Notes: generated from the sequence alone by a model not told the origin. DNA of 64,000 nucleotides from Candidatus Bathyarchaeota archaeon (GCA_018396635.1 JAGTQE010000001.1:1-64000); one strand, 5' to 3'. Counted from the stretch's first letter, positions 1 through 9,725 are shown. Translations and numbers: made by a program.

Positions 1-2
1 CT

Positions 3-1304
3 TTAGGCTACTCTGAAGAGCAGGCGCTTGCTGAGGCCTCTAGGTGCCTTCAATGCTATAACCCGCTTTGCATGGAAATGTGTCCTCTACATATCGATAT
101 ACCCGGCTTCATAAAACTCATCAGGATGGGTAAGTACGAGGAGGCTGATAGAAAGATTCGTGAGACGAACTGCTTACCATCAGTATGTGGGAGGGTATGC
201 CCACAAGAAGTCTTATGCGCTATGGGCTGCAAGCTAACAATAGGTGACCCAGTCAATATAGGGGCTCTTGAAAGATTTGTTGCTGACTGGAATCTGGAGA
301 GGGGCTCGTCCTATATTCCAAGCGCATCAGCATCGACTGGGAAAAATATAGCGGTCGTTGGCAGCGGCCCAGCGGGCCTAAGCGTGGCAGCTGAGCTAGC
401 AAAAATAGGTCATCATGTAACCATCTTTGAGGCTCTTCACGAGGCTGGCGGAGTACTAATTTATGGTATACCGGAGTTCCGTTTACCGAAGCGTGTTGTT
501 AGGCAGGAGATTGATCTCATCAAAAAGATTGGTGTCGAAATAAAGACGAACGTTATCGTGGGGAAAACGCTGACAATAGATGACTTATTCAATGAAGGGT
601 ATGACTCTGTTTTCCTAGGCACCGGAGCAGGCTTACCTAAGCTTCTGGGCATACCGGGTGAAAATTTATGCGGCGTCTACTCTCTAAATGAATTCCTAAT
701 TAGAATAAATCTTATGAAAGCCTATGCTTTCCCATATAAGAGTAAAACTCCAGTCAAAGTTGGAAGTAAAGTTGCTATTTTAGGCGCTAGGGGGATGGAT
801 GCTGCTAGGTGCGCTATAAGGTTAGGCGCTGAAGAGGTCTGCATTTTTTATCAGAGGAAGATTGTGGGGCGTGCAGATGATATTAGGCGTGGTATAGAGG
901 AGGGTGTAAAGCCAGTACCAGCAACCAAACCATTAAGATTGGTTGGTGATGAGAAGCGATGGGTTAGGCAGGTTGAGCTCGTAAGATTAAGGCAGGAGAT
1001 TGACGTCAAGACCGGTAAGTTAAAGATGACCCCAATTGAGGGATCGAATTTCCTCTATAATACTGACCTAGTTGTTATAGCAACTGAGCATATACCGAAC
1101 ACCATAGCTATAACAGGCTCTTCTAGGAAAATTAGAATATCGAAGGATAAGACGATAGTCGCTAATCCAGAGACGCTGGAGGTTGCTCCCGGGATATTCG
1201 CCGGCGGAGATGTTGTTAGCGGGGCAGCATCGGTTATAAAGGCTATAGAGGCGGGGAAGAAAGCAGCTAAATCAATCAACTCTTATTTAATGAGGAAGCA
1301 TTAG
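3..1304 (+). CDS. NAD(P)-dependent glutamate synthase small-subunit-like oxidoreductase (GltD family), 5' truncated by window edge
   Basis: Frame is open from base 3 (LGYSEEQALAEASRCLQCYNPLC...). N-terminal Cys-rich Fe-S region, GSGPAGLSVAAELA dinucleotide motif, C-terminal GIFAGGDVVSGAASVIKAIEAGKKAA. Confidence 0.9.
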   Translation, partial: LGYSEEQALAEASRCLQCYNPLCMEMCPLHIDIPGFIKLIRMGKYEEADRKIRETNCLPSVCGRVCPQEVLCAMGCKLTIGDPVNIGALERFVADWNLERGSSYIPSASASTGKNIAVVGSGPAGLSVAAELAKIGHHVTIFEALHEAGGVLIYGIPEFRLPKRVVRQEIDLIKKIGVEIKTNVIVGKTLTIDDLFNEGYDSVFLGTGAGLPKLLGIPGENLCGVYSLNEFLIRINLMKAYAFPYKSKTPVKVGSKVAILGARGMDAARCAIRLGAEEVCIFYQRKIVGRADDIRRGIEEGVKPVPATKPLRLVGDEKRWVRQVELVRLRQEIDVKTGKLKMTPIEGSNFLYNTDLVVIATEHIPNTIAITGSSRKIRISKDKTIVANPETLEVAPGIFAGGDVVSGAASVIKAIEAGKKAAKSINSYLMRKH

Positions 1305-1478
1305 CGTAGATATCGATTTTTCTAATCATATTCTTTTCATTTCTTTTATTGGAATTAGACAGCGCACACCTTAATATTTATACGAAATCGGCTTTTCTAC
1401 AGAATAAAAGGTTTAAGTTCCTTGCAGGGTATACCCTAACCACAAATCTCCGTCCCCCTAACAGAGCCTGTTTTAATC

Positions 1479-1496
1479 CTGTTTTTGGAAAAACAG
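1479..1496. terminator. Inverted repeat CTGTTTTT-GG-AAAAACAG just 3' of the tRNA; possible processing or termination element
   Basis: Perfect 8-bp arms with a 2-nt spacer, 10 nt past the tRNA CCA end. Confidence 0.35.
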
Positions 1497-1508
1497 CAAG
1501 ATTTTTGG

Positions 1509-1583
1509 TGCGGCCGCCGGGATTTGAACCCGGGATCGCAGGCTTGGAAGGCCTGTGTCCTAACCAGGCTAGACGACGGCCGC
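1509..1583 (-). tRNA. tRNA-Gly (anticodon TCC), CCA encoded at 1506-1508
   Basis: Reverse complement folds as a cloverleaf: acceptor GCGGCCG/CGGCCGC, anticodon stem CAGGC-CTTCCAA-GCCTG, T arm CCGGG-TTCAAAT-CCCGG, followed by ACCA. Confidence 0.95.
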
Positions 1584-1645
1584 ATTATTATTTTCTGTTT
1601 GTTTTTCTGTTTGAGGTTACTAATTAATTTTTTGCGCTTTTCATT

Positions 1646-2554
1646 TTATAGGCGGGATATCTTAAACCTTGGGTGGTGTGGTTGTGGCCGCTTCCCCTCC
1701 TCCATTAATACTTGCGCGTATGCGGCGTTTATTAGGCTTATTGCTGGGAAAATATATTCCGCGTCGCTTATCGGCCCATATAGTATGAAGTCTGCTCCGA
1801 TAGCTACTGGTAATCCGTTAGCGATCGATGAGCATGCCATGCTTAAAATTTTATCCTTCTTATCCTTCAGAGCTTTCCATGATGCTATTGCGTTATGGGC
1901 TCCGCATCCCGTCGGATAACCATACCACTCCTTAATTTCAAATATTGCTTTACAGGCTAGTCCAAGTGTTGCAATATCCATGACGACTGTATCTACAAGT
2001 ATGTTTGTTATTCCAGCGCTCTCAATCTTCGGTATTAATGTTTCCATGAGCCTTATCCTCTCTTTATAGGATATTATGGCCCTCGTAGAATATGTGAGCG
2101 CTATAGCTGACCGCACACCAAATTCCTTAGCTTTCTCATATATTATAGGTTTGGTTTCAGGGTTTATGGAGTTTAAGATCACTCTGTCGAGTATGCCTAT
2201 CTCCTTAGCGGCTTCTATACCGCCTATGGCGGCATCCTCTGAAACATAGTCTATTAGCAGGGGCATTTTTGTGGCATCTGCAGCAAACTCAAGGTATTTT
2301 CTGGCATTCTCCTTAGTCGAGCATACAATGTCGAGCATGGCTGGGAGTCCGGTTTTATCCGATACTTCTTCAAGCTTAGAGATTAGGGTTATGGCAGCCT
2401 CCCTGTTGAATGCTCCGGTCTTCTCGTCTTGAACGGTCTTATCCCCCTTATAGAAGATGCTACCTATCATAACTGTTGGGTTTTCTCCCGGCTGCCCTCC
2501 AATTTTAACGCCCGATATTTCAAGAACGATCTGCTCCCTGCTAAACCTAAACAT
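1646..2554 (-). CDS. mtrH: MtrH-like methyltetrahydro(methano)pterin methyltransferase
   Basis: Full-length MtrH-like sequence (KIGGQPGENPTVMIGSIFYKGDK..., YPTGCGAHNAI, GADFILYGPISDAEYIFPA). Confidence 0.88.
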   Translation of the reverse strand: MFRFSREQIVLEISGVKIGGQPGENPTVMIGSIFYKGDKTVQDEKTGAFNREAAITLISKLEEVSDKTGLPAMLDIVCSTKENARKYLEFAADATKMPLLIDYVSEDAAIGGIEAAKEIGILDRVILNSINPETKPIIYEKAKEFGVRSAIALTYSTRAIISYKERIRLMETLIPKIESAGITNILVDTVVMDIATLGLACKAIFEIKEWYGYPTGCGAHNAIASWKALKDKKDKILSMACSSIANGLPVAIGADFILYGPISDAEYIFPAISLINAAYAQVLMEEGKRPQPHHPRFKISRL

Positions 2555-2696
2555 TCAAACAGCCTCCAGCAGAGGTACATGATTTAACAGTTCACAAATA
2601 TTATTCATTATTATTAAGCCTTATCTGATGGGTTGATTAGATACGCTTTTAACTTTTCCCACTTATCTCTTAGATTGTGCCAAGGGAGTTTTAAGG

Positions 2697-3302
2697 ATGG
2701 AGAGGGGCTGGCTAATCTGTATAGAGGGGCTTGATAAGAGCGGCAAGACGACGCAATCCCGTCTTCTTGTAGAAGCCCTTAAAAGTAGGGGTTTAGATGC
2801 TGTTTACACAAGTGAGCCGAGTAACGGTGAGATTGGAAAATTTATTGAAAGATATATTTTGAAGAGGCGTGAACGTTTACCGGTCTCAATAGAAGCGCTT
2901 CTATTCGCCGCAGATAGAATCGACCATTTTGAGAGGGAGATAAAACCAATGCTCAGCGAGGGGAAAATAGTTGTCTCCGATAGATACGTTTACTCATCAT
3001 TAGCCTATCAGGGCGCCGCTGGACTCGACATCAATTGGATAATTGAGGTAAACAGGATGGTTCCAAGGCCTGATTTGGCTATCTACCTTGATGTCCCCTT
3101 GGAGGTTATTATGGAGAGGATTATGAAGAAGCGTTGGAGGTCGGTTATGGAGACTTTGGAAACGCAGAGTAAAGTTAGAGAGATTTACATGAGGCTTGTT
3201 AGGGACGGCTACCTAACACCAGTCAATGGAAACCGCCCAATAAACGAGGTCTCACAAGATATTCAGAGAATAGTTTTTGAAAGGCTTAAATTAAAGGTTT
3301 AG
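2697..3302 (+). CDS. tmk: Thymidylate kinase
   Basis: P-loop ICIEGLDKSGKTTQ; DRYVYSSLAYQGA motif. Confidence 0.95.
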   Translation: MERGWLICIEGLDKSGKTTQSRLLVEALKSRGLDAVYTSEPSNGEIGKFIERYILKRRERLPVSIEALLFAADRIDHFEREIKPMLSEGKIVVSDRYVYSSLAYQGAAGLDINWIIEVNRMVPRPDLAIYLDVPLEVIMERIMKKRWRSVMETLETQSKVREIYMRLVRDGYLTPVNGNRPINEVSQDIQRIVFERLKLKV

Positions 3303-3305
3303 TAG

Positions 3306-3845
3306 CTATTTATCCGACTCGAGGATATCTAAATTTTTCTTATTAAGGCGCGCATTTATACAATTTGCCAAAAACTCTGCAACCTCATCTATTAATATTC
3401 TTTGAGGACCCTTTACGTGAAAAACCCTTACCTCAAGTTTTCCATCATTAAAGATAAACCTCAGAAGATAGTAGTCGAATCGTAGAGGTTTACGCCCCCT
3501 CCCTTTCAATGCACGGTCCTCTTTCACATAATACCTTACTATACAGATAATGTCGAGTATGCGTATTTTCCCCTCCCTAATAGCCTTTAAAAGAGTATTA
3601 AGCGTATCTGAGTCAATGTAGTGGAATGTTAGATTGTCGGCAACCCCAAACTCAAAGATAACATCTATATCCACTCCAACATTTCTAGTCCAGTAGCTCT
3701 TTATGCTACGTCCATTCAGCTCATACAATGCATTTACTAAAGCCCTCTGTACGTCAGCTGGCGGGGCATAAATTTTTATAGAGAATCTTCGGTGCCATTT
3801 TTCAGGGAAGCCGCTATATACGCCAAAAGATTCCTCTCGCATCAT
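3306..3845 (-). CDS. Archaeal conserved hypothetical protein
   Basis: 179-aa intact ORF overlapping the stop of the next minus-strand gene; no motif recognised. Confidence 0.6.
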   Translation of the reverse strand: MMREESFGVYSGFPEKWHRRFSIKIYAPPADVQRALVNALYELNGRSIKSYWTRNVGVDIDVIFEFGVADNLTFHYIDSDTLNTLLKAIREGKIRILDIICIVRYYVKEDRALKGRGRKPLRFDYYLLRFIFNDGKLEVRVFHVKGPQRILIDEVAEFLANCINARLNKKNLDILESDK

Positions 3846-4237
3846 TTCCTCATTTTCCCAATTTTTCTTATTCTTTCGAGGTTCTCTAGCAGCGTAGACA
3901 TAACTTGACTTAGTCTCTGAACCTCCTCAATATCATCTTCAACCTTAAGCCTCTCATTGATCTCCCATATCTTGGTTAATAGGACTGATTCCGTTTGACT
4001 TAAAGTTGATGAAATCTCAATCTCTCTAACCTCTTCATCCTCCTTAACAACAATAACCTTCTTTTGGCATTGAGCACACCATAACTCACCGCTCTTAAGC
4101 CTAAATATTGGTGATGCGCAAACCGGGCATGAAAGGTCCGTCAAGGTTGCACCGCTCCTCAATAGGTCAGCCATTAAACGCACCTTATCGCTCTTACCGC
4201 CCTCACTCCCAGTCATTTTGGAAACCTCACAACTCAA
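3842..4237 (-). CDS. Sjogren's syndrome/scleroderma autoantigen 1 family zinc-ribbon protein
   Basis: LMADLLRSGATLTDLSCPVCASPIFRLKSGELWCAQCQKKV. The start may be the internal ATG (MTGSEGG). Confidence 0.8.
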   Translation of the reverse strand: MSCEVSKMTGSEGGKSDKVRLMADLLRSGATLTDLSCPVCASPIFRLKSGELWCAQCQKKVIVVKEDEEVREIEISSTLSQTESVLLTKIWEINERLKVEDDIEEVQRLSQVMSTLLENLERIRKIGKMRK

Positions 4238-4253
4238 TTTATCGTAGCTTATC

Positions 4254-4454
4254 CTAGCTTTTTAACCTTGCTTTATACGCTTTAACAATCTCAATGGCAT
4301 CCCTAACATCTCTAACCTTCACCAACACCCTTATCTTTTCTGGATCAATCCGAATTTGATAATTACACCCCGGGCATCTAGCGGTCTTCTGCCCCTCCCT
4401 GGCATATCTGACTAGGCCGCATTTTGGACAATTGAATATTATGTAATCAGCCAA
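4254..4454 (-). CDS. Small zinc-ribbon protein (DUF1922-like)
   Basis: CPKCG...CPGC ribbon in a 66-aa ORF. Confidence 0.65.
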   Translation of the reverse strand: MADYIIFNCPKCGLVRYAREGQKTARCPGCNYQIRIDPEKIRVLVKVRDVRDAIEIVKAYKARLKS

Positions 4455-4498
4455 GGGTCAACGCCCCAATTATAAATTTGTTAGATAGGGGATTTAAA

Positions 4499-5485
4499 TT
4501 AGATTCCATGAGTTAATCTGTATAGAGTAAAGGTTAATACGCCATTCCTATAGGATAGATCCACAACTTTGGGTATGACTGGCACGGGTAATACTATATG
4601 CCTATAGAATCTCACATCTCCATGCTCAGCTTTAATTATCACATCCCACTCGGAGACCAGCACTTCTATATCGCTCTCCTCCACTCCAGGCATGTGGGCC
4701 ATAATAAACACCCTATCCAACTCCACATATACGTCAACCAAAGGGGATCTAACCCATGGAGCGACAATGGGCCTATATACCCTTTTCTCTTCGGCCGGAG
4801 GGGTTATTCTAGGCTTAATGTTAAAGGCTTTAATTGTGAGTAGACCGAAGATGAAGCCGCCTACATGCGCCCAGAAGGCTACGCCTGATGTTAAGCCGCC
4901 TAAAGATATTATGGCCATAAGCATCTGGTAAATGAACCAGAATCCAAGGTAATAGAATGCCGGTATGCTAACCACCATTATGAAGATGTAAAAGACCAGC
5001 GTCCTTATTTTAGCGTTTGGATATAGGAGCATGTATGCCCCTAGGACCGCTGAGATGGCTCCAGAGGCCCCAACTGCCGGGGTTCTAAGCTCAATTATAA
5101 CATATGGGATTGGGCTTACATATATAGATAAGACTGTTGATGCTACGTGAATGAGGCTTGCAAATAGACCGCCAAGCAAGTAGAATAGTAAGTATTTAAC
5201 GTGGCCTAAAGCATCCTCAACATTATCTCCAAAGATCCAAAGATATAACATGTTGCCTAAAAGGTGTGCAACGTTTGCGTGCATAAACATGCTTGTGACA
5301 AGGGTCCATAACCTATCTCCCATTAAGATTCTCGCTGGAATAGCCCCGTAGTTGCGGATCGCTGAATAAAATACGCTTAAATCCTGTAGGTAAAAGTAAA
5401 GGAATATGACTGTGTTTATGAGTATCAGCATATAATTCACATACGGTCTTCTAGACGGCTTATTTTCGTCACCTATAGGTATCAT
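4499..5485 (-). CDS. Rhomboid intramembrane serine protease with C-terminal Hsp20/alpha-crystallin-like domain
   Basis: Rhomboid motifs HANVAHLLGN, GASGAISAV and AHVGGFIFG, followed by an Hsp20-like tail DVYVELDRVFIMAHMPGVEESDIEVLV...FYRHIVLPVPVIPKVVDLSYRNGVLTFTL. Confidence 0.88.
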   Translation of the reverse strand: MIPIGDENKPSRRPYVNYMLILINTVIFLYFYLQDLSVFYSAIRNYGAIPARILMGDRLWTLVTSMFMHANVAHLLGNMLYLWIFGDNVEDALGHVKYLLFYLLGGLFASLIHVASTVLSIYVSPIPYVIIELRTPAVGASGAISAVLGAYMLLYPNAKIRTLVFYIFIMVVSIPAFYYLGFWFIYQMLMAIISLGGLTSGVAFWAHVGGFIFGLLTIKAFNIKPRITPPAEEKRVYRPIVAPWVRSPLVDVYVELDRVFIMAHMPGVEESDIEVLVSEWDVIIKAEHGDVRFYRHIVLPVPVIPKVVDLSYRNGVLTFTLYRLTHGI

Positions 5486-6609
5486 TTGTAGCTCTTCCCT
5501 GTAAGCATATACAAGATTTTTTCAACCGCCCTCTTATAGATTCTTATGCTTAATAAATATTCCTTAATGCTTATGCTCTCATTCAATGTGTGGCTTAGGG
5601 ATGAATCCCCAGGGCCATATGTTGCAGCCGGCACTTTAAAGTGGGACCCGAAGATGTTCATGTCGCCTGTCCCAGTTTTCCGTACTAGCCTCGCTTCCTC
5701 ACCAGTCTCCTCAAAAATAGCCTCTCTTAATGCCTTAATCACAGGCGTCTCTCTATCAGCCACGTAGGGTTCAACCATATCTATGGCCCGGAATTCTAAG
5801 GTTAATCCAGGATTCTCTTCCTTAAACCTCTGGATCATATCGCCAATTAAGCTCATGGCTTTATCGCAGTTAATTGTTGGCGGTAAGCGTAGATCTATGT
5901 TCATTACACATAGATCCGGTATACTTCTGGTCGTCCCCCGACCAAATATTCTGGTTATAGATGGCGTTAGGGAGTAGAATATGCCGTGGGGGGATGTGTA
6001 CTCACGATTACACGCATCTTTAATCCTATTCCAGAGATCAAGACACTTCTCAATGGCGTTGGGTATGAGATGCTGGGCCCCAATATGCCCCGTAGCCGTC
6101 TTACATGTGACCCTAAATCTAATGTGTCCCTTATATGCGAATGTTATGTTTTTCACACCGCTCGGCTCACCAAAGATCGCACAATCGACTCTAATCGGCT
6201 CGCGGATAAGCCGCTTAATCCCTTTTCCCCGTCCCTCCTCATCAACGACACCCGCAACGATAACCCTCCCACCAGTAGGCTCTAACTTAAGGTTTGCGGC
6301 GGCAATAATCATAGCTGCTAAGGAGGCTTTTGCATCAACGGCGCCTCTTCCATAGAGTCTACCATTTTCAAGTTTAACATCTATCCAGCCTGGGACGGTA
6401 TCCATGTGCCCACATAGGAGGACTGTCGGCTCACCGAACCCAATTTCCCCGTAAATGTTGCCAGCCTTATCCCTCCAAACTCTATTGAAGCCTAACTCAA
6501 GCATCATATTCTCTAGGAAAAGTGAGATTTCTTCTTCGTTACCGCTTGGGCTGTAAATCTCCAGCATCCTTCTTAATAGCTCTATTGGATTCGCTTTAAC
6601 TTGGCTCAT
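5482..6609 (-). CDS. lysK: [LysW]-lysine/ornithine hydrolase (M20 family)
   Basis: M20 motifs LLCGHMDTVPG and VDEEGRGKG; position in the lysW cluster. Confidence 0.9.
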   Translation of the reverse strand: MSQVKANPIELLRRMLEIYSPSGNEEEISLFLENMMLELGFNRVWRDKAGNIYGEIGFGEPTVLLCGHMDTVPGWIDVKLENGRLYGRGAVDAKASLAAMIIAAANLKLEPTGGRVIVAGVVDEEGRGKGIKRLIREPIRVDCAIFGEPSGVKNITFAYKGHIRFRVTCKTATGHIGAQHLIPNAIEKCLDLWNRIKDACNREYTSPHGIFYSLTPSITRIFGRGTTRSIPDLCVMNIDLRLPPTINCDKAMSLIGDMIQRFKEENPGLTLEFRAIDMVEPYVADRETPVIKALREAIFEETGEEARLVRKTGTGDMNIFGSHFKVPAATYGPGDSSLSHTLNESISIKEYLLSIRIYKRAVEKILYMLTGKSYK

Positions 6610-7840
6610 TTAAGGCACCATTAGCTAATGGTGTTTTGAAAGAACCCCTAAACCTCTTCTCCTCCTCTGAGAATACATCCCTCAAAACCTCAACAACCCT
6701 CTCTATTTGCTCTAAGCTTATCGTGAGCGGCGGGAGGAAGCGGATAACATTTCTACCGGAATACAGCAATATCACACCCCTCTCTAAAGCCCCCATCAGC
6801 ACGTTGTATATATCTATCCTCGCTTCAAGCCCAAGCATCAGGCCTAAGCCGCGGGCCTCCCTCAAAATGCTAAACTCCCTCACAAGATCCTGTAATCTGC
6901 TCTTAAATTTATTTCCGAGATCCCGCGCTCTCTCAACAAGCCTCTCCTCAAGTATGACATCTATTGTTGCGCAGGCTGCTGCGCATGCAAGCGGATTCCC
7001 ACCGAATGTGCTTGTATGCTCGCCAACTCTAAATGAGCCCATTATGTCTTCTCTAGCTATTGTTGCGCCTATAGGCATGCCTCCACCCATAGCCTTAGCA
7101 ACACACATTATATCAGGTGTAACGCCCCAGTGCTCTGAGGCCCACATCCGGCCAGTCCTCCCAAAACCAGTTTGAACTTCATCAAAGATCAGCAAAATAT
7201 TATTTTCATCACAGATTCTCCTTAAGCCCTCTAGGAAGCCTTGGGGTGCAACGTGAACTCCACCTTCGCCCTGGATCGGCTCAACAATTATGGCGGCAGT
7301 ATTCTTTGTAATAGCCTCTCTGACCTTATCGAGCCTCCCGAATGGCGCGAACTTAAAGCTTTGTATTAAAATGTGTTTAAAGGGTTCACGGTACTTGGGG
7401 TTCCATGTCGCTGATAATGCTCCAAGGGTCTTACCATGGTAACCTCTAACCATACTTATAATCTCATGCTTGCCAGTGTACTTTACAGCTAGTTTTATGG
7501 CGCATTCAACAGCTTCGGCCCCGCTGTTACATAAAAAGACCTTGCTCAACCCTTTAGGAGATATCTTCGCAAGCTTCTCTAGGAGCTCAGCCCTCTTATC
7601 ATTGTATAGTGAGCCGTGGCAGGCTATTAGCCTCTCACACTGCTCCTTTATGGCTTTAACAACTTTTGGGTGGCAGTGTCCCACAAGGCTTACGCCGTAC
7701 CCGCCCATACAGTCAATATATGATCTACCCTTAGCATCATATAGGGTTGCGCCTTCACCCCTAATAATACATACTGGAAACTTTTGATAGACGTTTGCGA
7801 GGAAAAGGCTCTCGATACCTATTATCTTTTCCTCATTCAG
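6596..7840 (-). CDS. lysJ: [LysW]-aminoadipate/glutamate semialdehyde aminotransferase; start unresolved (ORF track starts at internal ATG 7708)
   Basis: Class III aminotransferase motifs (IFDEVQTGFGRTG, HTSTFGGNP). Conserved N-terminus IIGIESLFLANVYQKFPVCIIRGEGATLYDAKGRSYIDC lies upstream of the track's ATG. Confidence 0.85.
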   Translation of the reverse strand: MNEEKIIGIESLFLANVYQKFPVCIIRGEGATLYDAKGRSYIDCMGGYGVSLVGHCHPKVVKAIKEQCERLIACHGSLYNDKRAELLEKLAKISPKGLSKVFLCNSGAEAVECAIKLAVKYTGKHEIISMVRGYHGKTLGALSATWNPKYREPFKHILIQSFKFAPFGRLDKVREAITKNTAAIIVEPIQGEGGVHVAPQGFLEGLRRICDENNILLIFDEVQTGFGRTGRMWASEHWGVTPDIMCVAKAMGGGMPIGATIAREDIMGSFRVGEHTSTFGGNPLACAAACATIDVILEERLVERARDLGNKFKSRLQDLVREFSILREARGLGLMLGLEARIDIYNVLMGALERGVILLYSGRNVIRFLPPLTISLEQIERVVEVLRDVFSEEEKRFRGSFKTPLANGALNEPS

Positions 7841-8639
7841 CTGTGATCACCGTGCCATTCAAGCCACTCAGGGCGCTGGTTACAGGGTTCTCTACGAATC
7901 CACACGCGATAATAGCCTCTTTAACCCCGGCCTCCAGCGCCTCAATTGAAGCGATGACCTTCTTATCCATGCCCGAACCTATCCTTGGAAGAATCTCCTT
8001 AGCCTCACTTAAACTAACACGTTTAATATATTCCTCGCCCAGTAATACGCCTGGAACATCTGTTAGAAAGATTATTTTATTGGCCCTTAATGCCCCAGAT
8101 ATCTGCCCAGCTGCCCTATCGCTGTCAACGTTTAGATACTCGTTTTCTTCACCTATGGCTATAGGTGAAACAACGGGTAGGAAGCCATTGTTTATGAGGA
8201 CCTCAAGGAGCTTTGTGTTAACCCTAGATATCTTTCCAGTGAAGCCCCCATCTATTATGCGCTTCCTTCCGCGCTCATCAACAATTAAAAGTTTCTTCTT
8301 CCTATTTGCAACTATTAGCGCCCCATCTATGCCCGAGACCCCAACGGCTGGTATATTATTTCCAATAAGCCATTTAACGATAGCCTTATTGACTCTGCCA
8401 GCCATAACCATTGCATATATTTCCACAGTCTCCTCGTCTGTATATCTGCTCCTGATGCCCTCCGGGGAAGTTATGAAGATCTGCTTCTTACCAAGCTTCT
8501 CGGCTACCTCAGTGACTTCATCTCCGCCTCCATGAACTATAACCAGTCTATCCTCCTCAAACACCCTTCTTATATCACTGGCAAGGTTCTCGCTTAATCC
8601 CCTCTTAAATATATCTCCACCGATTTTCAAAACAATCAT
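7833..8639 (-). CDS. lysZ: [LysW]-aminoadipate/glutamate kinase
   Basis: Amino-acid kinase fold: MIVLKIGGDIF, VIVHGGGDEV, SDRAAGQISGALRANKIIFLTDVPGV. Confidence 0.93.
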   Translation of the reverse strand: MIVLKIGGDIFKRGLSENLASDIRRVFEEDRLVIVHGGGDEVTEVAEKLGKKQIFITSPEGIRSRYTDEETVEIYAMVMAGRVNKAIVKWLIGNNIPAVGVSGIDGALIVANRKKKLLIVDERGRKRIIDGGFTGKISRVNTKLLEVLINNGFLPVVSPIAIGEENEYLNVDSDRAAGQISGALRANKIIFLTDVPGVLLGEEYIKRVSLSEAKEILPRIGSGMDKKVIASIEALEAGVKEAIIACGFVENPVTSALSGLNGTVITAE

Positions 8640-8672
8640 GCCTAATCCCCCAAACCCAATTATTATGAAATG

Positions 8673-9725
8673 TTAGACTGGATGTAGCGCCAAATATCTT
8701 AAGCCCTCACTCTCATCCCAGCCACACATAATATTCATGTCTTGAACAGCTGTTCCGGCAGCCCCCTTCATTAGGTTATCTATGGCTGATAGAATGACAA
8801 GCCTATCCGTGTGGTCATCTATCTCGAAGCCTATATCGCAGTAATTCGAGCCTACAACTATTTTTGGGTCGGGATACCTATAAATGCCCTTAACATCACG
8901 TATGAAACGGATGAAAGGCTCATTTGAGTAGAATTCTCTGTATATGCGCCAGACCTCAACTGGCGTTATAGGCTCTTTAAGGAATGTATGGCATGTTGAG
9001 AGTATTCCCCTAACAACGTTTACGGCGTGGGCGGACATTGAGACCTTAACCTTCTCCCCACAGAGTAGGCTGAGCTCCTGCTCGATCTCAGCTGTATGCC
9101 TGTGTCCAACAGGCTTATATGGCCTAATTACGCCGAAGTGCTCGGAGTGATGCGTCGAGAGGGAGGGTTTAGCTCCAGCCCCAGAGGATCCTACCTTAAA
9201 GTCCAGAATAATCCTGTTAATGTCAATCTTACCTGATTTAACTATTGGTGCAAGGGCCAAAATTCCAGCGGTAGCCATACATCCCGGAACGGCAACCAGC
9301 TGGGCTCTTCTAATCTCCTCCCTATGTAGCTCCGGTAGACCGTAAACAGCCTTCTTAAGCAGCTCTGGGCTCTTATGATGCCAACCATACCATTTCACGT
9401 AATCCTCGGGGTTTTTAAGCCTGAAGTCTGCGCTCACATCAATAACTCTTAAGCCGACCTCCATTAGATGTGGCATGAATGTGGATGAGACGCCGTGAGG
9501 CGTTGCGATGAATAGGACATCACATAAGTCAGCAACCTTTGACGGATTGGATTTAATGAACTTTAGGGTCGTTCGCCCCTTAAGATTTGGATGAACCCTA
9601 AAAACATACTCATTGGCATAAGTATTTGAGGTTGCGGCTGAAACCTCGACTTTTGGATGGGCTAAGAGCAAGCGTAAGAGTTCGCCTCCAACATATCCGG
9701 ATGCGCCAAATATTCCAACTCTCAT
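8673..9725 (-). CDS. lysY: [LysW]-aminoadipyl/glutamyl phosphate reductase (ArgC/LysY)
   Basis: GIFGASGYVGGELLRLL; VPGCMATAGILALAP; cluster context. Confidence 0.93.
   Translation of the reverse strand: MRVGIFGASGYVGGELLRLLLAHPKVEVSAATSNTYANEYVFRVHPNLKGRTTLKFIKSNPSKVADLCDVLFIATPHGVSSTFMPHLMEVGLRVIDVSADFRLKNPEDYVKWYGWHHKSPELLKKAVYGLPELHREEIRRAQLVAVPGCMATAGILALAPIVKSGKIDINRIILDFKVGSSGAGAKPSLSTHHSEHFGVIRPYKPVGHRHTAEIEQELSLLCGEKVKVSMSAHAVNVVRGILSTCHTFLKEPITPVEVWRIYREFYSNEPFIRFIRDVKGIYRYPDPKIVVGSNYCDIGFEIDDHTDRLVILSAIDNLMKGAAGTAVQDMNIMCGWDESEGLRYLALHPV

Noticed and set aside
1485-1919. Plus-strand ORF of 144 aa over the tRNA-Gly and the MtrH 3' end
   Set aside because: It runs antisense through the tRNA and mtrH; the sequence is a translation artefact with no protein character.
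7795-8535. 246-aa plus-strand ORF opposite lysZ
   Set aside because: Low-complexity Ser/Leu/Pro-rich antisense of a conserved gene; typical shadow ORF.
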